A stretch of DNA of 64,000 nt from Arthrobacter sp. OY3WO11 (GTDB lineage Bacteria; Actinomycetota; Actinomycetes; Actinomycetales; Micrococcaceae). The stretch's first letter is position 1, and each line of letters begins with the position of its first letter. Shown in pieces: positions 28,399 to 38,324 of this stretch. Below the pieces are notes generated by a model, which was not told the origin of the DNA, made no database searches, and worked only from the letters and a program-made list of their open reading frames with translations. The stretch covers positions 2,422,252-2,486,251 of the forward strand of contig NZ_LWLP01000001.1 of the NCBI RefSeq assembly GCF_001641125.1, written 5' to 3'. Made by a program: the position numbers and the translations under genes.

Positions 28399-29747
28399 CA
28401 GGCGACGCCTGCGGTTGAGTCGGCGTAGGGGTATGGCGTGTTGAGTTCACCGTCAAGGACGGTGGGGTGCCCCTTGAAGAACGTGGCCACCACCTTGCCG
28501 GGCAGCTCCCTTCCCTTGAACGGCGAATTCCGGCCCATGGTGGCCATGCGGAACGGATCAACAGTCCAGCGGGCAGCCGGATCCACCAGGATGACGTTCG
28601 CGGGCTCCCCCGCCTCCAGCGGCCGGCCCTGGTCAGCCAGCCGCCCGATCTTCGCCGCAGCGGTGGAGGTGACGCGGGCGAAGTCCGCCCACGTCATGAG
28701 GCCGGTTTCGATCATGGTGTGCTGGACCACCGAGAGGGCGGTTTCCAGCCCCGTCATGCCCATGGCCGCCTGCGCCCACTCGCACTCCTTGTGCTCGCTG
28801 GGGTGCGGGGCGTGGTCCGTACCCACGACGTCGATGGTGCCATCCGCCAGACCGGCGCGCAGCGCCTGGACGTCCGCATCGGTGCGCAGCGGCGGGTTGA
28901 CCTTGAAGACGGGGTCGTAGCTGCGGACCAGGTCGTCGGTCAGCAGCAGGTGGTGCGGGGTAACCTCCGCCGTGACGTTGATCCCCCGTTCCTTGGCCCA
29001 GCGGATGATTTCCACGGAACCGGCGGTGGAGACGTGGCAGACATGCAGCCGGGAACCGACGTGCTGCGCCAGCAGGACGTCGCGGGCAATGATGCTTTCC
29101 TCGGCAACGGCGGGCCAGCCGGCAAGGCCGAGTACCGCGGACACCTCGCCCTCGTTCATCTGGGCGCCGGCCGTAAGGCGCGGCTCCTGCGCGTGCTGGG
29201 CCACCACGCCGTCGAACGCCTTGACGTACTCCAGCGCACGGCGCATCAGCACGGGATCGTGGACGCAGATGCCGTCGTCGGAGAACATGCGGACGCGTGC
29301 GCGGGAATCGGCCATGGCGCCCAGTTCGGCCAGCTGCTCGCCCGCCAGGCCCACGGTGACCGCACCGACCGGGCGCACGTCCACCCAGCCCGCTGTCCGG
29401 CCGAGGGTGTAGACCTGCTCCACAACGCCCGCAGTGTCTGCCACGGGCGTGCTGTTGGCCATGGCATGCACGGCGGTGTAGCCGCCCAGGGCCGCCGCTC
29501 GGGTACCCGTCTCCACGGTTTCGGCGTCCTCGCGGCCGGGCTCGCGGAGGTGCGTGTGCACGTCCACCATGCCGGGCAGGGCAACCAGGCCGGAGGCGTC
29601 GATGACGGTGACGTCCTCCGCCCTGTCTTCGGCAGAAAGGCCCGTTCCGGTTTCGGCGATGACGCCGTCGCGGATCAGCAGGTCCGCCGGTTCGCCGCCC
29701 AGGATCGACGCGCCGCGGATCAGGTAGGTTCCGGTATTGGCTGCCAT
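28398..29747 (-). CDS. pyrC: Dihydroorotase
   Basis: Zinc metalloenzyme that closes carbamoyl-aspartate to dihydroorotate. The 449-residue type I form has the metal-binding DVHTHLREPG motif near residue 62, the TAEVTPHHLLL segment near 235, and VGTDHAPH near 310 with the catalytic Asp. It overlaps both pyrB and the downstream membrane protein gene by a few bases, indicating translational coupling. Confidence 0.96.
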   Translation of the reverse strand: MAANTGTYLIRGASILGGEPADLLIRDGVIAETGTGLSAEDRAEDVTVIDASGLVALPGMVDVHTHLREPGREDAETVETGTRAAALGGYTAVHAMANSTPVADTAGVVEQVYTLGRTAGWVDVRPVGAVTVGLAGEQLAELGAMADSRARVRMFSDDGICVHDPVLMRRALEYVKAFDGVVAQHAQEPRLTAGAQMNEGEVSAVLGLAGWPAVAEESIIARDVLLAQHVGSRLHVCHVSTAGSVEIIRWAKERGINVTAEVTPHHLLLTDDLVRSYDPVFKVNPPLRTDADVQALRAGLADGTIDVVGTDHAPHPSEHKECEWAQAAMGMTGLETALSVVQHTMIETGLMTWADFARVTSTAAAKIGRLADQGRPLEAGEPANVILVDPAARWTVDPFRMATMGRNSPFKGRELPGKVVATFFKGHPTVLDGELNTPYPYADSTAGVA

Positions 29748-30772
29748 CAGTTGCTCTCCTTGGTGGAATGGGTGCCGGCGTACGCCAGGGCGGGGGTGGC
29801 GGCTGGTTCACGGGTGTCCCCCGAAAGCAGCAGGTACAGGGCGGCCATCCGCACCGAGACGCCGTTGCGGACCTGGGCCAGCACGGTGGATCGGGGTGAG
29901 TCGGCGGCAGCCGCGGAAATCTCCAGGCCACGGTTCATGGGGCCGGGATGCATGATGATGGTGTCCTTCATGCCCAGTGTGTCCAGGGCTTTCAGGCGGT
30001 TGTCATCGAACCCCCACCGCCGGGAGTACTCACGGGTGCTGGGGAAGAAGGATGCGTTCATGCGCTCGCCCTGGACGCGCAGCATCATGACGGCGTCTAC
30101 GCCCTGCTCGAGCGTTTCGTCCATGTTGTAGCTGATTTTGCAGGGCCACTTTTCGACGCCGATGGGAAGCAGCGTGGGCGGCGCCACCAAGGTAACTTCC
30201 GCTCCGAGGGTGCGGAGCAGCCAGACGTTGGAGCGGGCAACCCTGGAGTGCAGGACATCACCGGCAATGGCCACGCGCATGCCCTTGAGGTCTGCGCCTT
30301 CGGAGCCGGTGCCGGCCAGGCGCGCCCAGTGCCGGCGCATCGTGAACGCATCCAACAGTGCCTGGGTGGGGTGTTCGTGCGTGCCGTCGCCAGCGTTGAT
30401 CACGGCAGCATCAATCCAGTCCGTGGCTGCGAGGCGGTGCGGTGCGCCGGAGGCCCAGTGACGGATAACGACGGCGTCCGCCCCCATGGCGGACAGCGTC
30501 TGGGCGGTGTCCTTGAGGGACTCACCCTTGGACACCGAGGAGCCTCTGGCAGCGAAGTTGATGACATCCGCACTGAGCCGCTTGGCGGCGGCCTCGAAGG
30601 AGATCCGGGTGCGGGTGGAGTCCTCGAAGAAGAGATTCACCACGGTGCGGCCGCGGAGCGCCGGGAGCTTCTTGACCTCGCGGTCGCCTACCGCTGCCAT
30701 CTCCTCGGCGGTGTCCAGGATGCGGATTGCATTGGCCAGGCTGAGGTTTTCGGTGGAGAGCAGGTGCTTCAT
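29747..30772 (-). CDS. pyrB: Aspartate carbamoyltransferase catalytic subunit
   Basis: Condenses carbamoyl phosphate with aspartate. The 341-residue chain is longer than the E. coli catalytic chain by some insertions. It has the carbamoyl phosphate motif [13 protein letters not shown] near residue 50, [13 protein letters not shown] (about 78-90), and the C-terminal [11 protein letters not shown]. No pyrI regulatory subunit is present, as usual in actinobacteria. It overlaps pyrR by 4 bases. Confidence 0.97.
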   Translation of the reverse strand: MKHLLSTENLSLANAIRILDTAEEMAAVGDREVKKLPALRGRTVVNLFFEDSTRTRISFEAAAKRLSADVINFAARGSSVSKGESLKDTAQTLSAMGADAVVIRHWASGAPHRLAATDWIDAAVINAGDGTHEHPTQALLDAFTMRRHWARLAGTGSEGADLKGMRVAIAGDVLHSRVARSNVWLLRTLGAEVTLVAPPTLLPIGVEKWPCKISYNMDETLEQGVDAVMMLRVQGERMNASFFPSTREYSRRWGFDDNRLKALDTLGMKDTIIMHPGPMNRGLEISAAAADSPRSTVLAQVRNGVSVRMAALYLLLSGDTREPAATPALAYAGTHSTKESN

Positions 30773-31356
30773 GAACGGCCCTCGATAACTACCTCGTTGA
30801 CCGGCGATCCGCCAGGGGCAGTGTCGGTTTCAGCCAGCCGGACCCGGACCTTTTCTGCCGATGATGTTGGCAGGTTCTTGCCCACGTGGTCAGCGCGGAT
30901 GGGGAGTTCGCGGTGGCCGCGGTCGATCAGCACAGCGAGCCGGACAATACGCGGACGGCCGAGGTCGATGAGGGCGTCAAGGGCGGCGCGGATGGTGCGG
31001 CCGGAGTACAGGACGTCGTCAATGAGGACAACCACCTTGTTGTCGATGCCCGTCCGGGGCAGCTTGGTGGGGTACGGCGGCCTTGTCCCCTGGTGGGAGA
31101 GGTCATCGCGGAACATTGTGACATCCAGCTGGCCAACGATGGCGGCGGCATCAACAGTGCTGTCCGCGGCGGCAATTTTTTCGGCTAGGCGCAATGCCAG
31201 CGGGTAACCGCGGCGCGGGATGCCCAGCAGGACGAGGTCCTGGGATCCCTTGTTGGCTTCAAGGATCTCATGGGCGATACGAGTGAGGGCCCGGTCAATG
31301 TCCGCCTGGCTGAGGACAACCCTGGCTGGAACCGGTGCGCTGGTGACAGAAGTCAA
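30769..31356 (-). CDS. pyrR: Pyrimidine operon regulator and uracil phosphoribosyltransferase PyrR
   Basis: RNA-binding regulator that senses UMP and UTP and shuts down pyr expression; many have some uracil phosphoribosyltransferase activity. The 195-residue product has the PRPP-binding motif [14 protein letters not shown] and the [16 protein letters not shown] start. I chose the TTG at 31356, with GGGGAG 7 bases upstream; a longer frame to 31383 would run into the regulatory hairpin. The leader carries a matching PyrR RNA hairpin. Confidence 0.95.
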   Translation of the reverse strand: MTSVTSAPVPARVVLSQADIDRALTRIAHEILEANKGSQDLVLLGIPRRGYPLALRLAEKIAAADSTVDAAAIVGQLDVTMFRDDLSHQGTRPPYPTKLPRTGIDNKVVVLIDDVLYSGRTIRAALDALIDLGRPRIVRLAVLIDRGHRELPIRADHVGKNLPTSSAEKVRVRLAETDTAPGGSPVNEVVIEGRS

Positions 31357-31370
31357 CGCTCGTCTCCCCT

Positions 31371-31392
31371 TTCCCCGCCTCACAGGACGGAA
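31371..31392 (-). promoter_or_regulatory. PyrR-binding RNA hairpin next to the pyrR ribosome binding site
   Basis: The RNA reads GUCCUGUGAGGC in its loop (31377-31388), close to the known PyrR-binding consensus ARUCCNGNGAGGYU. The flanking UUCCG and CGGGGAA pair as a stem. The ribosome binding site GGGGAG (31364-31369) follows within 2 bases. This fits translational repression by PyrR as described in Mycobacterium smegmatis. Confidence 0.7.
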
Positions 31393-31402
31393 TTAAAAAA
31401 GG

Positions 31403-31408
31403 ATTATG
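31403..31408 (-). promoter_or_regulatory. Predicted pyrR -10 element
   Basis: CATAAT on the minus strand, 5 of 6 matches to the consensus. It would start the RNA about 4 bases before the PyrR hairpin, giving a leader of about 40 bases. No good -35 is seen. Confidence 0.4.
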
Positions 31409-31498
31409 TGCGTTTCAAAATTACCACACGGGTTTCCGGGAGCCCGTGCCGGGAGGACGCGGTACTGATCACACTGCAGCGGCCAGGCGCCGCTGTCC

Positions 31499-31527
31499 TT
31501 GGAGGCGCAGCGGCCCGCACCTAGGCT
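31499..31527 (+). promoter_or_regulatory. Predicted prsW promoter giving a leaderless mRNA
   Basis: TTGGAG (31499-31504) and TAGGCT (31522-31527) are separated by 17 bases. The -10 ends 6 bases before the ATG, so transcription would begin at or next to the start codon. No Shine-Dalgarno is present. Confidence 0.5.
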
Positions 31528-31533
31528 GTCGTT

Positions 31534-32811
31534 ATGCCGACGAATCCGCGACACCCTGCCTCCGGGCCACCCGACGATCACCGGCTGCGGGGAACTGCGC
31601 CGCTCCCAGGGGAAGCCAACCCCAGCTGGATGGGACACGTGGAGCCGGGGAACTACCGCCCGGCGCCGGGACACGTTGGCAGGCCAGTGGACACGGTAGT
31701 GCCGCCGCAGGTCCAGGGAGCCGTGATGAAGGCCGGGCGCTCCCGCAGCGGCCTGGTGGGGTTGACGGTCGGCGGGAGCACCCTTGCCTTCCTCAGCCTG
31801 TTCCTGGTGGTCCCGTTCCTGCTGTCCAACACCGGGCCGGCCGGGTTCCTGGTGGGATTCCTCGCGTCCCTGGTGCCGCTCTCTGTGGTTCTCCTGGCCG
31901 TGCACATCATCGACAAGTGGGAACCTGAACCGAAGCGGCTCCTCTTCTTCGCTTTTACTTGGGGCGCTGCGGTATCCATTGCAGTGACCCTGCTGATCCA
32001 GCCGTTCTTTGTCCTGGCGTTCCAGTTTTCAGACGAGGCCGACCTTCAGGCCTACATGGCCACGGTGCAGGCGCCAATCGTGGAGGAGTTCGCAAAGTCC
32101 CTGGGGCTGCTGATACTCCTTCTCATGGCAAGGAAGCACTTTGACGGTCCGGTGGATGGTGTGGTTTTTGCGTTCACCATCGCTGGGGGTTTCGCTTTTA
32201 CGGAGAACATTCTGTACTTCGGCCGGGCCGTTGCGGAGTCCGCGGATCCTGCCAGCGACTTTGCCCAGGTCTTCTTCCTCCGGGGCGTCATGTCGCCCTT
32301 TGCGCACGCCATCTTCACAGGCACCACGGGCCTGGTGATGGGGTTCGCGGCCCGGCGCTGGCATGCGGGTGCCTCGGTGGCAGCCTTCTTTGTGGGGCTG
32401 CTGCCGGCCATGTTCCTGCACAATCGCTGGAACAGCATGGGGCAGGGCTTCCTGGCGGAGTACCTCATGGTCCAGGTGCCCATCTTTTTCCTCGCCGTAG
32501 GCGGCATCATCCTGTTGCGGGTGGCGGAAAAACGCCTGACCCGACAGCGCCTGCTGGAGTATTCAGCAGCTGGCTGGTTCACGCCGGCGGAGGTGGAGCT
32601 GATGGCCACCCTTGGCGGCCGGCGCACTGCCCTGAACTGGGCTGGGAGCTATGGCAGGAAACGGCAGATGAAGGAATTCCTGAAGGCCGCCACCCGGCTG
32701 GCCAACACGCGCCAGCGGATCCTGAGCGGCCGTGACGTGCAGCTGCACCAGGCTGAGGAGCGGCAGCAGCTGCAGCGCATCCTGGCCCTGCGGGCCGCCA
32801 TCGCGCACTGA
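31534..32811 (+). CDS. PrsW family intramembrane metalloprotease
   Basis: PrsW proteins are membrane proteases; in Bacillus PrsW cleaves an anti-sigma factor. This 425-residue protein has an N-terminal polar stretch (1-68), about seven or eight helices, and all the conserved motifs: EEFAK (Glu184, Glu185), FTEN (222-225) and HAIFTG (His about 257). A polar C-terminal tail of about 90 residues extends beyond the membrane core. It is divergent from pyrR. The target is unknown; no anti-sigma gene is adjacent. Confidence 0.88.
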   Translation: MPTNPRHPASGPPDDHRLRGTAPLPGEANPSWMGHVEPGNYRPAPGHVGRPVDTVVPPQVQGAVMKAGRSRSGLVGLTVGGSTLAFLSLFLVVPFLLSNTGPAGFLVGFLASLVPLSVVLLAVHIIDKWEPEPKRLLFFAFTWGAAVSIAVTLLIQPFFVLAFQFSDEADLQAYMATVQAPIVEEFAKSLGLLILLLMARKHFDGPVDGVVFAFTIAGGFAFTENILYFGRAVAESADPASDFAQVFFLRGVMSPFAHAIFTGTTGLVMGFAARRWHAGASVAAFFVGLLPAMFLHNRWNSMGQGFLAEYLMVQVPIFFLAVGGIILLRVAEKRLTRQRLLEYSAAGWFTPAEVELMATLGGRRTALNWAGSYGRKRQMKEFLKAATRLANTRQRILSGRDVQLHQAEERQQLQRILALRAAIAH

Positions 32812-32847
32812 ACAGACCGCAGTCCCAACCATTCGGACCTTAACGGG

Positions 32848-32887
32848 AGAAGGACCGGCCTCCACATCCGTGGCGGCCGGTCCTTCT
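32848..32887. terminator. Bidirectional terminator between prsW and nusB
   Basis: A 13-bp perfect stem (AGAAGGACCGGCC with its complement) around a 14-base loop lies between the converging prsW and nusB stops. It ends in UUCU on both sides. Confidence 0.8.
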
Positions 32888-32911
32888 GGTGTTGCCGTGT
32901 GTTGCTGATAC

Positions 32912-33322
32912 TCAGGCGAGCAGCGACGGCTTCAGCTGCTGCAGGCGGCCCAGCAGGCCGTTGATGAACTGCGGTGATTCGTCAGTGGACAGGGTCTTCG
33001 CCAGCGCTACAGCTTCGCTGACCGCGACGCCGTCCGGGACGTCGTCGTTGTACAGCAGCTCCCACGTGCCGATGCGCAGGATGATGCGGTCCACGGAGGG
33101 CATCCGCTCCAGGCTCCAGCCCTGGGAGTACGTCTCCAGGAACTCGTCGATGGCTGCCTGGTGGGAGACAACGCCCTCCACGATTTCGATGGTGTAGGGA
33201 TTAACCACCTGGTCAGTCTTTTCGCGCCGCGAGCGGATCACGTCAAAAGCCGAAACCGAGCGCTGCTCGGCTTCGAAGAGAACATCCAGTGCCCTGTTAC
33301 GGGCTTTACCGCGGGCACTCAC
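32912..33322 (-). CDS. nusB: Transcription antitermination factor NusB
   Basis: A 136-residue all-helical factor that binds BoxA RNA with NusE (S10) to aid rRNA transcription. The landmarks ARNRALDVLFEAEQR, the middle PSVDRIILRIGTWELLY, and the end SPQFINGLLGRL are all present. The GTG start overlaps the efp stop by one base. Gene order efp-nusB is common in actinobacteria. Confidence 0.95.
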   Translation of the reverse strand: MSARGKARNRALDVLFEAEQRSVSAFDVIRSRREKTDQVVNPYTIEIVEGVVSHQAAIDEFLETYSQGWSLERMPSVDRIILRIGTWELLYNDDVPDGVAVSEAVALAKTLSTDESPQFINGLLGRLQQLKPSLLA

Positions 33323-33885
33323 TACTCGGTGACCCTGCCCAGGTAGCTGCCATCGCGGGTGTCCACCTTGACCTTGGTGTTGTTCTCGATGAACAGCGGG
33401 ACCTGGATCTCGTAGCCCGTCTCCAGGGTTGCGGGCTTGGTGCCGGCGGAGGAGCGGTCGCCCTGCAGGCCCGGCTCGGTGTAGGTGATTTCGAGGACAA
33501 CGCTCGGGGGCAGTTCGATGTACAGCGGATTGCCCTCGTGGATGGCGATGTTCACCATCTGGTTCTCGAGCATGAAGTTGGTGGCGTCGCCCACGGTGGC
33601 GCCGGAGACCGTGATCTGGTCGTAGTCGGAGGTGTCCATGAACACGAAGTCCGCACCGTCCTGGTACAGGTACTGGTAGTCGCGGCGGTCCACGGTGGCG
33701 GTCTCGATCTTGAGCCCGGCGTTGAACGTCTTGTCCACAACCTTGCCGGACATCACGTTGCGCATCTTGGTGCGGACGAACGCACCGCCCTTGCCAGGCT
33801 TGACGTGCTGGAATTCGATGATGTTCCAGAGCTGGCCCTCAAGCTTGAGGACCGTTCCGTTCTTGATGTCGTTAGTGGTTGCCAC
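33322..33885 (-). CDS. efp: Elongation factor P
   Basis: Relieves ribosome stalling at polyproline. The 187-residue, three-domain protein has the loop [10 protein letters not shown] with Lys32 at the place that is modified in E. coli. No epmA or similar modification gene is seen in the window; some actinobacterial EF-Ps are reported to work without modification. The C-terminal segment ends [26 protein letters not shown], typical of the family. It is upstream of nusB. Confidence 0.96.
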   Translation of the reverse strand: MATTNDIKNGTVLKLEGQLWNIIEFQHVKPGKGGAFVRTKMRNVMSGKVVDKTFNAGLKIETATVDRRDYQYLYQDGADFVFMDTSDYDQITVSGATVGDATNFMLENQMVNIAIHEGNPLYIELPPSVVLEITYTEPGLQGDRSSAGTKPATLETGYEIQVPLFIENNTKVKVDTRDGSYLGRVTE

Positions 33886-34064
33886 TGTTTCCTCTGGTTT
33901 CTCTGTCTGGTCGCGTGGTCAGACGGTGTATGCCGGGCAGACAGGCCAAACGGACTGCCAGCGCGTGTTTGTCAAAAATCGGGTGGTTAAAAATTCAAGA
34001 ACTATTCTACCGGTAAATTCCGGGCATCTTTCGGCCCCGCCCTCCAGCCGGACTGCAGGCAGCG

Positions 34065-34571
34065 TCAGCAGGCGAGCTCCAGCACGTCCCGCGCACGCTG
34101 CAGCGCCACTGTGGACGAGTAGATCTGGGCAGCATCTGCGGACTGGGCCACCCGAAGGTCCAGTGCCCGCGCAAAGGATTCAACCGCTGCGGACATCTGC
34201 CCGGCACTGTATTGGGTCTTGCCCAGGAACTGCCACACGAGGGCCTCCCGCGGCGTTCCCTGCACCTCGGCAAGGAGCTGGCGGAACAGTTCGACGGCCC
34301 GGTCCAGGCGGTTGGAGACGCGGAGGACTTCAGCCTCGAAAGTACGCAGACGGAAGGATTCCGGATCCTTGAAACGGGCTTCGGCAAGCAGCTCAGCGGC
34401 CTCGGACGCATGTCCTTCCACCAGGAGCACGAAGATGTGGTCAGCGGGATCCGTAGATACTGCCAGCGCCTCGCGGCAGGCGTCCTGGTTCACGATTTCC
34501 GGCAGCAGCGACTCAGGGTTGATCCGGATCCCCGGGAAACCCGCATCCGGCCAGTCTGCTGTTCCGCTCAT
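34065..34571 (-). CDS. Helical repeat (TPR-like) protein downstream of aroB
   Basis: A 168-residue soluble protein. From about residue 35 it is a string of amphipathic helices with TPR-like spacing (AAELLAEARFKDPESF, RAVELFRQLLAE, AAVESFARALDLRV), so it probably mediates protein contacts. I chose the ATG at 34571, which has AGGG 4 bases upstream; another ATG at 34583 overlaps the aroB stop. A gene of this kind follows aroB in related Micrococcaceae as I recall them, but I do not know its function. Confidence 0.6.
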   Translation of the reverse strand: MSGTADWPDAGFPGIRINPESLLPEIVNQDACREALAVSTDPADHIFVLLVEGHASEAAELLAEARFKDPESFRLRTFEAEVLRVSNRLDRAVELFRQLLAEVQGTPREALVWQFLGKTQYSAGQMSAAVESFARALDLRVAQSADAAQIYSSTVALQRARDVLELAC

Positions 34572-34582
34572 GTCGCCCTGCA

Positions 34583-36237
<1,655 letters not shown>

Positions 36238-37437
36238 TTACTGGCCAATCGAGTCCAGGGACGCCGGAATGTTGTCCAGGTAACCCTTGATGTTCCGTGC
36301 GGTTTCGGCCACCGAGTCGCCGCCGAACTTCTCGGTGACTGCCTCGGCCAGCACCAGGGCAACCATGGCTTCGGCTACGACTCCGGCAGCGGGAACAGCA
36401 CACACGTCCGAACGCTGGTGGTGCGCCTTGGCGGGCTCACCCGTGCTGACGTCGATGGTCTTCAAGGCGCGCGGGACGGTGGCAATGGGCTTCATGGCTG
36501 CGCGGACACGCAGGACGTCACCGATGCTCATGCCGCCTTCGATGCCGCCGGCGCGGTTGCTGGTACGGACGATCCGGCCGTCGGCGTCCCTGACGATTTC
36601 GTCGTGGGCAGCAGAGCCGCGGCGCGACGCGGTCAGGAAGCCGTCACCGACCTCCACGCCCTTGATGGCCTGGATTCCCATCAGGGCCGCGGCAAGGCGG
36701 GAATCAAGCCGCCGGTCCCAGTGAACGTAACTGCCCAGTCCCGGCGGAAGCCCGTAGGCAAGGACCTCCACCACGCCGCCAAGGGTTTCGCCTTCCTTGT
36801 GCGCCGCGTCGACTTCCGCCACCATGGCGTCCGAGGTTTCCCGGTCGAAGCAGCGCAGCGGGTCGGCATCAAGCGCAATGACGTCGGCCGGAGCGGGCAG
36901 CGGGCGTCCTTCCGGAACCGTGACGCTGGCGATGCTGACGGTGTGGCTGACCAGCTCGATGCCGAGGTGCTTCAGGAACTGTGCAGCCACGGTGCCCATG
37001 GCCACCCGTGTTGCTGTTTCGCGTGCGCTGGCGCGCTCCAGGACGGGGCGGGCCTCGTCAAAGCCGTACTTCTGCATGCCGGTGAAGTCCGCGTGGCCGG
37101 GACGGGGACGGGTCAACGGCGCGTTCCGGGCCTGGTCCGCAAGAATTGCCGGATCCACCGGGTCTGCAGACATGATCTGCTCCCACTTGGGCCATTCGGT
37201 GTTGCCCACCTGGATGGCCACGGGTCCGCCCTGCGTCAGGCCGTGGCGGACGCCGCCCAGAATGGTCACGGCGTCCTGCTCGAACTTCATGCGCGCTCCG
37301 CGTCCGTAGCCAAGGCGGCGGCGGGCCAACGAGTCTGCGATATGCCCGCTGGTGATTTCCACACCGGCGGGGACGCCTTCAATAATTCCCATCAGAGCCG
37401 GACCATGGGATTCACCGGCAGTCAACCAACGCAACAT
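36238..37437 (-). CDS. aroC: Chorismate synthase
   Basis: Makes chorismate from EPSP with reduced FMN as cofactor. I chose the ATG at 37437, giving [13 protein letters not shown], the standard family start, and 399 residues. The motifs [16 protein letters not shown] (about 40-55), [13 protein letters not shown] (about 130-142) and [25 protein letters not shown] near the C-terminus are all present. It is the third gene of the aro cluster, 26 bases after aroE. Confidence 0.97.
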   Translation of the reverse strand: MLRWLTAGESHGPALMGIIEGVPAGVEITSGHIADSLARRRLGYGRGARMKFEQDAVTILGGVRHGLTQGGPVAIQVGNTEWPKWEQIMSADPVDPAILADQARNAPLTRPRPGHADFTGMQKYGFDEARPVLERASARETATRVAMGTVAAQFLKHLGIELVSHTVSIASVTVPEGRPLPAPADVIALDADPLRCFDRETSDAMVAEVDAAHKEGETLGGVVEVLAYGLPPGLGSYVHWDRRLDSRLAAALMGIQAIKGVEVGDGFLTASRRGSAAHDEIVRDADGRIVRTSNRAGGIEGGMSIGDVLRVRAAMKPIATVPRALKTIDVSTGEPAKAHHQRSDVCAVPAAGVVAEAMVALVLAEAVTEKFGGDSVAETARNIKGYLDNIPASLDSIGQ

Positions 37438-37463
37438 AATTTCCATCCTGCCATGTATGGCGG

Positions 37464-38324
37464 TCACAACGCCCGTCGGGGAAGGCCGACTGCGTCACAC
37501 ATCACATCTATGACAGCTGCATTAACGTCTTCGTCCCGGCGGGTGAAAAGGCGCACCTGCTCCACCGCCTGGTACAGGAGCATTTCCAGTCCTGGCACCA
37601 CGGTTCCGCCCCCGGCCTGCCACACGGAGGCCAGCAGGCTGGGCCACGGATCATAGGCAACGTCCAGCAGGACCCCGGGCAGGCTGGTCTTGAGGGAAGC
37701 CAGTTCAGAAGCCAGTCCGTCCGCTGCACGCGGCGGGAGGGTGGAGATGACGACGTCGGCCGCTGCAGTGGGACGGGCCGCCTCCGCCAGGGTGCGGATC
37801 TCCAAGGAGAAGGCCAGGCTTTCGGCGGCGGCGCGGACATCGGCGGTCCGGGACGTATCGCGGACAAAGACCTTGGCCTGGCTGGCCCCGAGGTCCTTGA
37901 GGGCAGCGACGGCCGAGGCCGCAGTTCCCCCTCCCCCAAGGATCACAGCGGCCGGGGCCGCGCCGGCACCCGCGTGCTGCAGTGCATTGACGATGCCGGC
38001 AACATCGGTATTGGAGCCAATGGTGCGCCGGGTGCCGCCGTGCTCCTCAAACGAGACGGTGTTGACTACGCCCAGTGTCCTGGCAACACCGCGGACTTCG
38101 TCCACCTGCCCGAGCATCGCCGTCTTCAAGGGCATTGTGACCGAGAGGCCGCGCCAGCCCGGCTGATCGCGGATCTGCCCCATCAGGGACGGCAGCAGCT
38201 GTTCCGTGACGTCGATTGCCGTGTAGCTGATCCCGATCCCCAGCCGGCTGTAGGCAGCCAGATGCAGCGCCGGGGACTTCGAGTGGCTTATCGGATGGCC
38301 CAGGACGGCAGCCCGAAGGCTCAC
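37464..38324 (-). CDS. aroE: Shikimate dehydrogenase
   Basis: Reduces 3-dehydroshikimate to shikimate. I chose the GTG at 38324, whose GTGA overlaps the mltG stop; it gives 286 residues. The substrate-binding start [17 protein letters not shown] and the NADP-binding [13 protein letters not shown] (about 128-140) are clear. The C-terminal segment [20 protein letters not shown] is conserved. The usual GAGGA nucleotide loop is GGGGT here. Confidence 0.93.
   Translation of the reverse strand: MSLRAAVLGHPISHSKSPALHLAAYSRLGIGISYTAIDVTEQLLPSLMGQIRDQPGWRGLSVTMPLKTAMLGQVDEVRGVARTLGVVNTVSFEEHGGTRRTIGSNTDVAGIVNALQHAGAGAAPAAVILGGGGTAASAVAALKDLGASQAKVFVRDTSRTADVRAAAESLAFSLEIRTLAEAARPTAAADVVISTLPPRAADGLASELASLKTSLPGVLLDVAYDPWPSLLASVWQAGGGTVVPGLEMLLYQAVEQVRLFTRRDEDVNAAVIDVMCDAVGLPRRAL

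Noticed and set aside
31534..31700. Later start for PrsW
   Set aside because: The polar N-terminus could be trimmed to an ATG near 31726, but the leaderless promoter matches the ATG at 31534, so the longer form was kept.
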